Assembly (NCBI GenBank): GCA_023634235.1
Contig: JAMKCF010000004.1
Span: forward strand, 22,514,527 to 22,578,526
Source: Pisaster brevispinus
Lineage: Eukaryota; Echinodermata; Asteroidea; Forcipulatida; Asteriidae
Direction: 5' to 3'
Length of the DNA: 64,000 nucleotides
Both the position numbers and the translations under genes were made by a program. Shown piece by piece: positions 62,941-64,000 of the stretch. The notes below the pieces were generated by a model. It worked only from the letters and a program-made list of their open reading frames with translations, was not told the origin of the DNA and ran no database searches. How positions within the stretch are numbered: the stretch's first letter is position 1; each line of letters begins with the position of its first letter.

Positions 62941-64000
62941 TTCATGAGTTATTCCCAACTTTTGCTCAGAAATTATTCCGGACCTTTTTGTGCCGGCTTT
63001 TTCTCACTGGCGATGACGTAGGCATGTAATACAGTGGAGTTTCGGGCAGCCCTTCTTCCAGGAGGCTGGCCTCGCTTACAAAATCTTGATCTTAACGAAA
63101 TTCACAGTAGAGAAAGCCACTGAGACGGGCTTTCCAATGGTGTAAAACGTATGAAGATCCAGTGTTATTCTGAGGCTGATTTGACCGTCCTTACTTTGTC
63201 CTTGTTTCTTTGACAGCTCTGTGTACGAAAATCCCATTGGGGATGCTTTTGAGGAGCGTTCGGAGTAGCCCCACCTGCTGGTCATTTCCGGTATGAAGCT
63301 TGCCGTCCGGGTCGCTCAAAGTTTGATTTCCGGATGCAGGGATATCCAAGGCAGACTCAGGTACAAATTTTGTCTCTCTAGCATTTCTAGTTCATGAGTT
63401 ATTCCCAACCGTAGCTCAGAAATTATTCCGGATCTTTTTGTGCCGGCTTTTTCTCACTGGTGATGACGTAGGCATGTAATACAGTGGAGTTTCGGGCAGC
63501 CCTACTTCCAGGAGGCTGGCCTCGCCTACAAAAACCTGATCTTAACGAAATTCACGGTAGAGAGAGCCCTTAACGCGGGCTTTCTAATGATGTAAAACTT
63601 GTGAAGATCCAGTATTATTCTGAGGCTGATTTGACCATCCTTACTTTGTCCTTGTTTCTTTGACAGCTCTGTGTACAAAAATCCCATTGGGGATGCTTTT
63701 GAGGAGCGTTCGGAGTAGCCCCACCTGCTGGTCATTTCCGGTATGAAGCTTGCCGTCCGGGTCGCTCAAAGTTTGATTTCCGGATGCAGGGATATCCAAG
63801 GCAGACTCAGGTACAAATTTTGTCTCTCTAGCATTTCTAGTTCATGAGTTATTCCCAACCTTACCTCAGAAATTATTCCGAACCTTTTTGTGCCGGCTTT
63901 TTCTCACTGGTGATGACGTAGGCATGTAATACAGTGGAGTTTCGGGCAGCCCTTCTTCCAGGAGGCTGGCCTCGCTTACAAAATCCTGATCTTAACAAAA
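62941..64000 (+). repeat. Copy of 37991-39050, displaced 24,950 bp
   Basis: Markers shared at a constant offset of 24,950 bp are ACTTCATGAGTTATTCCC (rare combination, 37990 and 62940), TTCACAGTAGAGAAAG (38150 and 63100), CAACCGTAGCTC (38457 and 63407), CTTTCTAATGATGTAAAAC (38630 and 63580) and ACAAAATCCTGATCTTAAC near the window end. The match runs to base 64000, so it probably continues beyond the window. Confidence 0.8.

Larger units (their letters stand above)
1..64000 (+). repeat. Tandem satellite array, ~450-bp monomer, fills the window
   Basis: Every stretch of the window aligns to the same unit when shifted by about 450 bp. The landmark GATCTTAAC recurs at 304, 754, 1201, 1651, 2100, 2550, 2998, 3448 and onward to 63988, always in the same orientation. 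I count about 142 landmark-bearing units plus two shortened ones. Other near-invariant landmarks in each unit are GATATC, TCATGA, GCCGGC and TGACGTAG. The array has no unique DNA at either edge and no insertion longer than a few bases. Unit length departs clearly from 450 bp only in a few inherited deletions (about 167, 118 and 21 bp). Arrays like this are known from eukaryotic heterochromatin; that assignment is inference from structure. The family itself is not one I recognise. Orientation is arbitrary; plus is simply the given strand. Confidence 0.98.

Noticed and set aside
1..64000. Protein-coding genes in the many recurrent open frames
   Set aside because: They repeat with the satellite period, change ends with one-base slippage, vary freely in sequence and show no recognisable domain.
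1..64000. CRISPR array
   Set aside because: There are no short repeats separated by unique spacers; the whole 450-bp unit is repeated.
1..64000. Tandem rDNA (5S or 45S spacer) or another tandem gene family
   Set aside because: I could not find 5S, 18S, 28S, tRNA, snRNA or histone sequence in the monomer on either strand.
1..64000. LTR retrotransposon or helitron nested in the array
   Set aside because: No break in the 450-bp register, no target-site duplications, and no reverse transcriptase, integrase or helicase-like frame.
1..64000. Telomeric or interstitial telomere repeats
   Set aside because: No run of a short G-rich telomere motif was seen.

Overview
The whole 64-kb window is one uninterrupted head-to-tail satellite DNA array. 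The monomer is about 450 bp (most units 447-451 bp), all copies lie in the same orientation, and I count roughly 142-144 units. A hand count of one monomer (35438-35887) gives 46% G+C and 16 CpG, about two thirds of the number expected by chance. I see no unique flanking sequence, no convincing protein-coding gene, no tRNA or rRNA gene, no CRISPR array and no inserted transposon. Long, multi-level tandem satellites of this kind are typical of eukaryotic heterochromatin (centromeric, pericentromeric, subtelomeric or knob). I do not recognise the family and cannot assign a species or a chromosomal position.

The interest lies in how the monomers are organised. Several generations of higher-order repeats (HORs) lie side by side. 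From left to right they are: a 6-mer HOR of 2,694 bp (1-3845, about 1.4 copies); a 2,083-bp HOR of five units, one of them shortened by about 167 bp (3846-8011, two copies); a short stretch of divergent single monomers (8012-8998); a 22-mer HOR of 9,875 bp present about 2.6 times (8999-35149), which contains an internal 7-mer duplication (3,148 bp); B-type monomers (35150-36899); a 900-bp dimer duplicated in tandem (36900-38699); a mosaic stretch (38700-42479); an exact-looking single-monomer duplication (42480-43379); a 2,130-bp HOR of five units, one shortened by about 118 bp (43731-49740, two full copies and a diverged third); and a long region dominated by alternating A-type monomers (49741-61600) carrying overlapping 7-, 9- and 10-monomer duplications. 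The last 1.06 kb repeats the 38-39 kb region 24,950 bp away, so a larger duplication may continue past the right edge.

Two main monomer classes are visible. B-type units read AGAGAGCCCTTAACGCGGGC, CTTGTGAAG and TGTACAAAAAT. A-type units read AGAAAGCCACTGAGACGGGC, CGTGTGAAG and TGTACGAAAAT. The region around the AAGCTT motif and the TCATGA motif varies partly independently of this, giving mosaic monomers.

Most monomers carry an open frame of 69-147 codons on the minus strand, and some carry a 61-codon frame on the plus strand. Their endings depend on one-base changes in an A-run and their residues differ freely between monomers. I therefore read them as by-products of a 450-bp (150-codon) repeat, not as genes. 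I found no hidden gene system. The noteworthy content is the record of unequal exchange and deletion preserved in the array.
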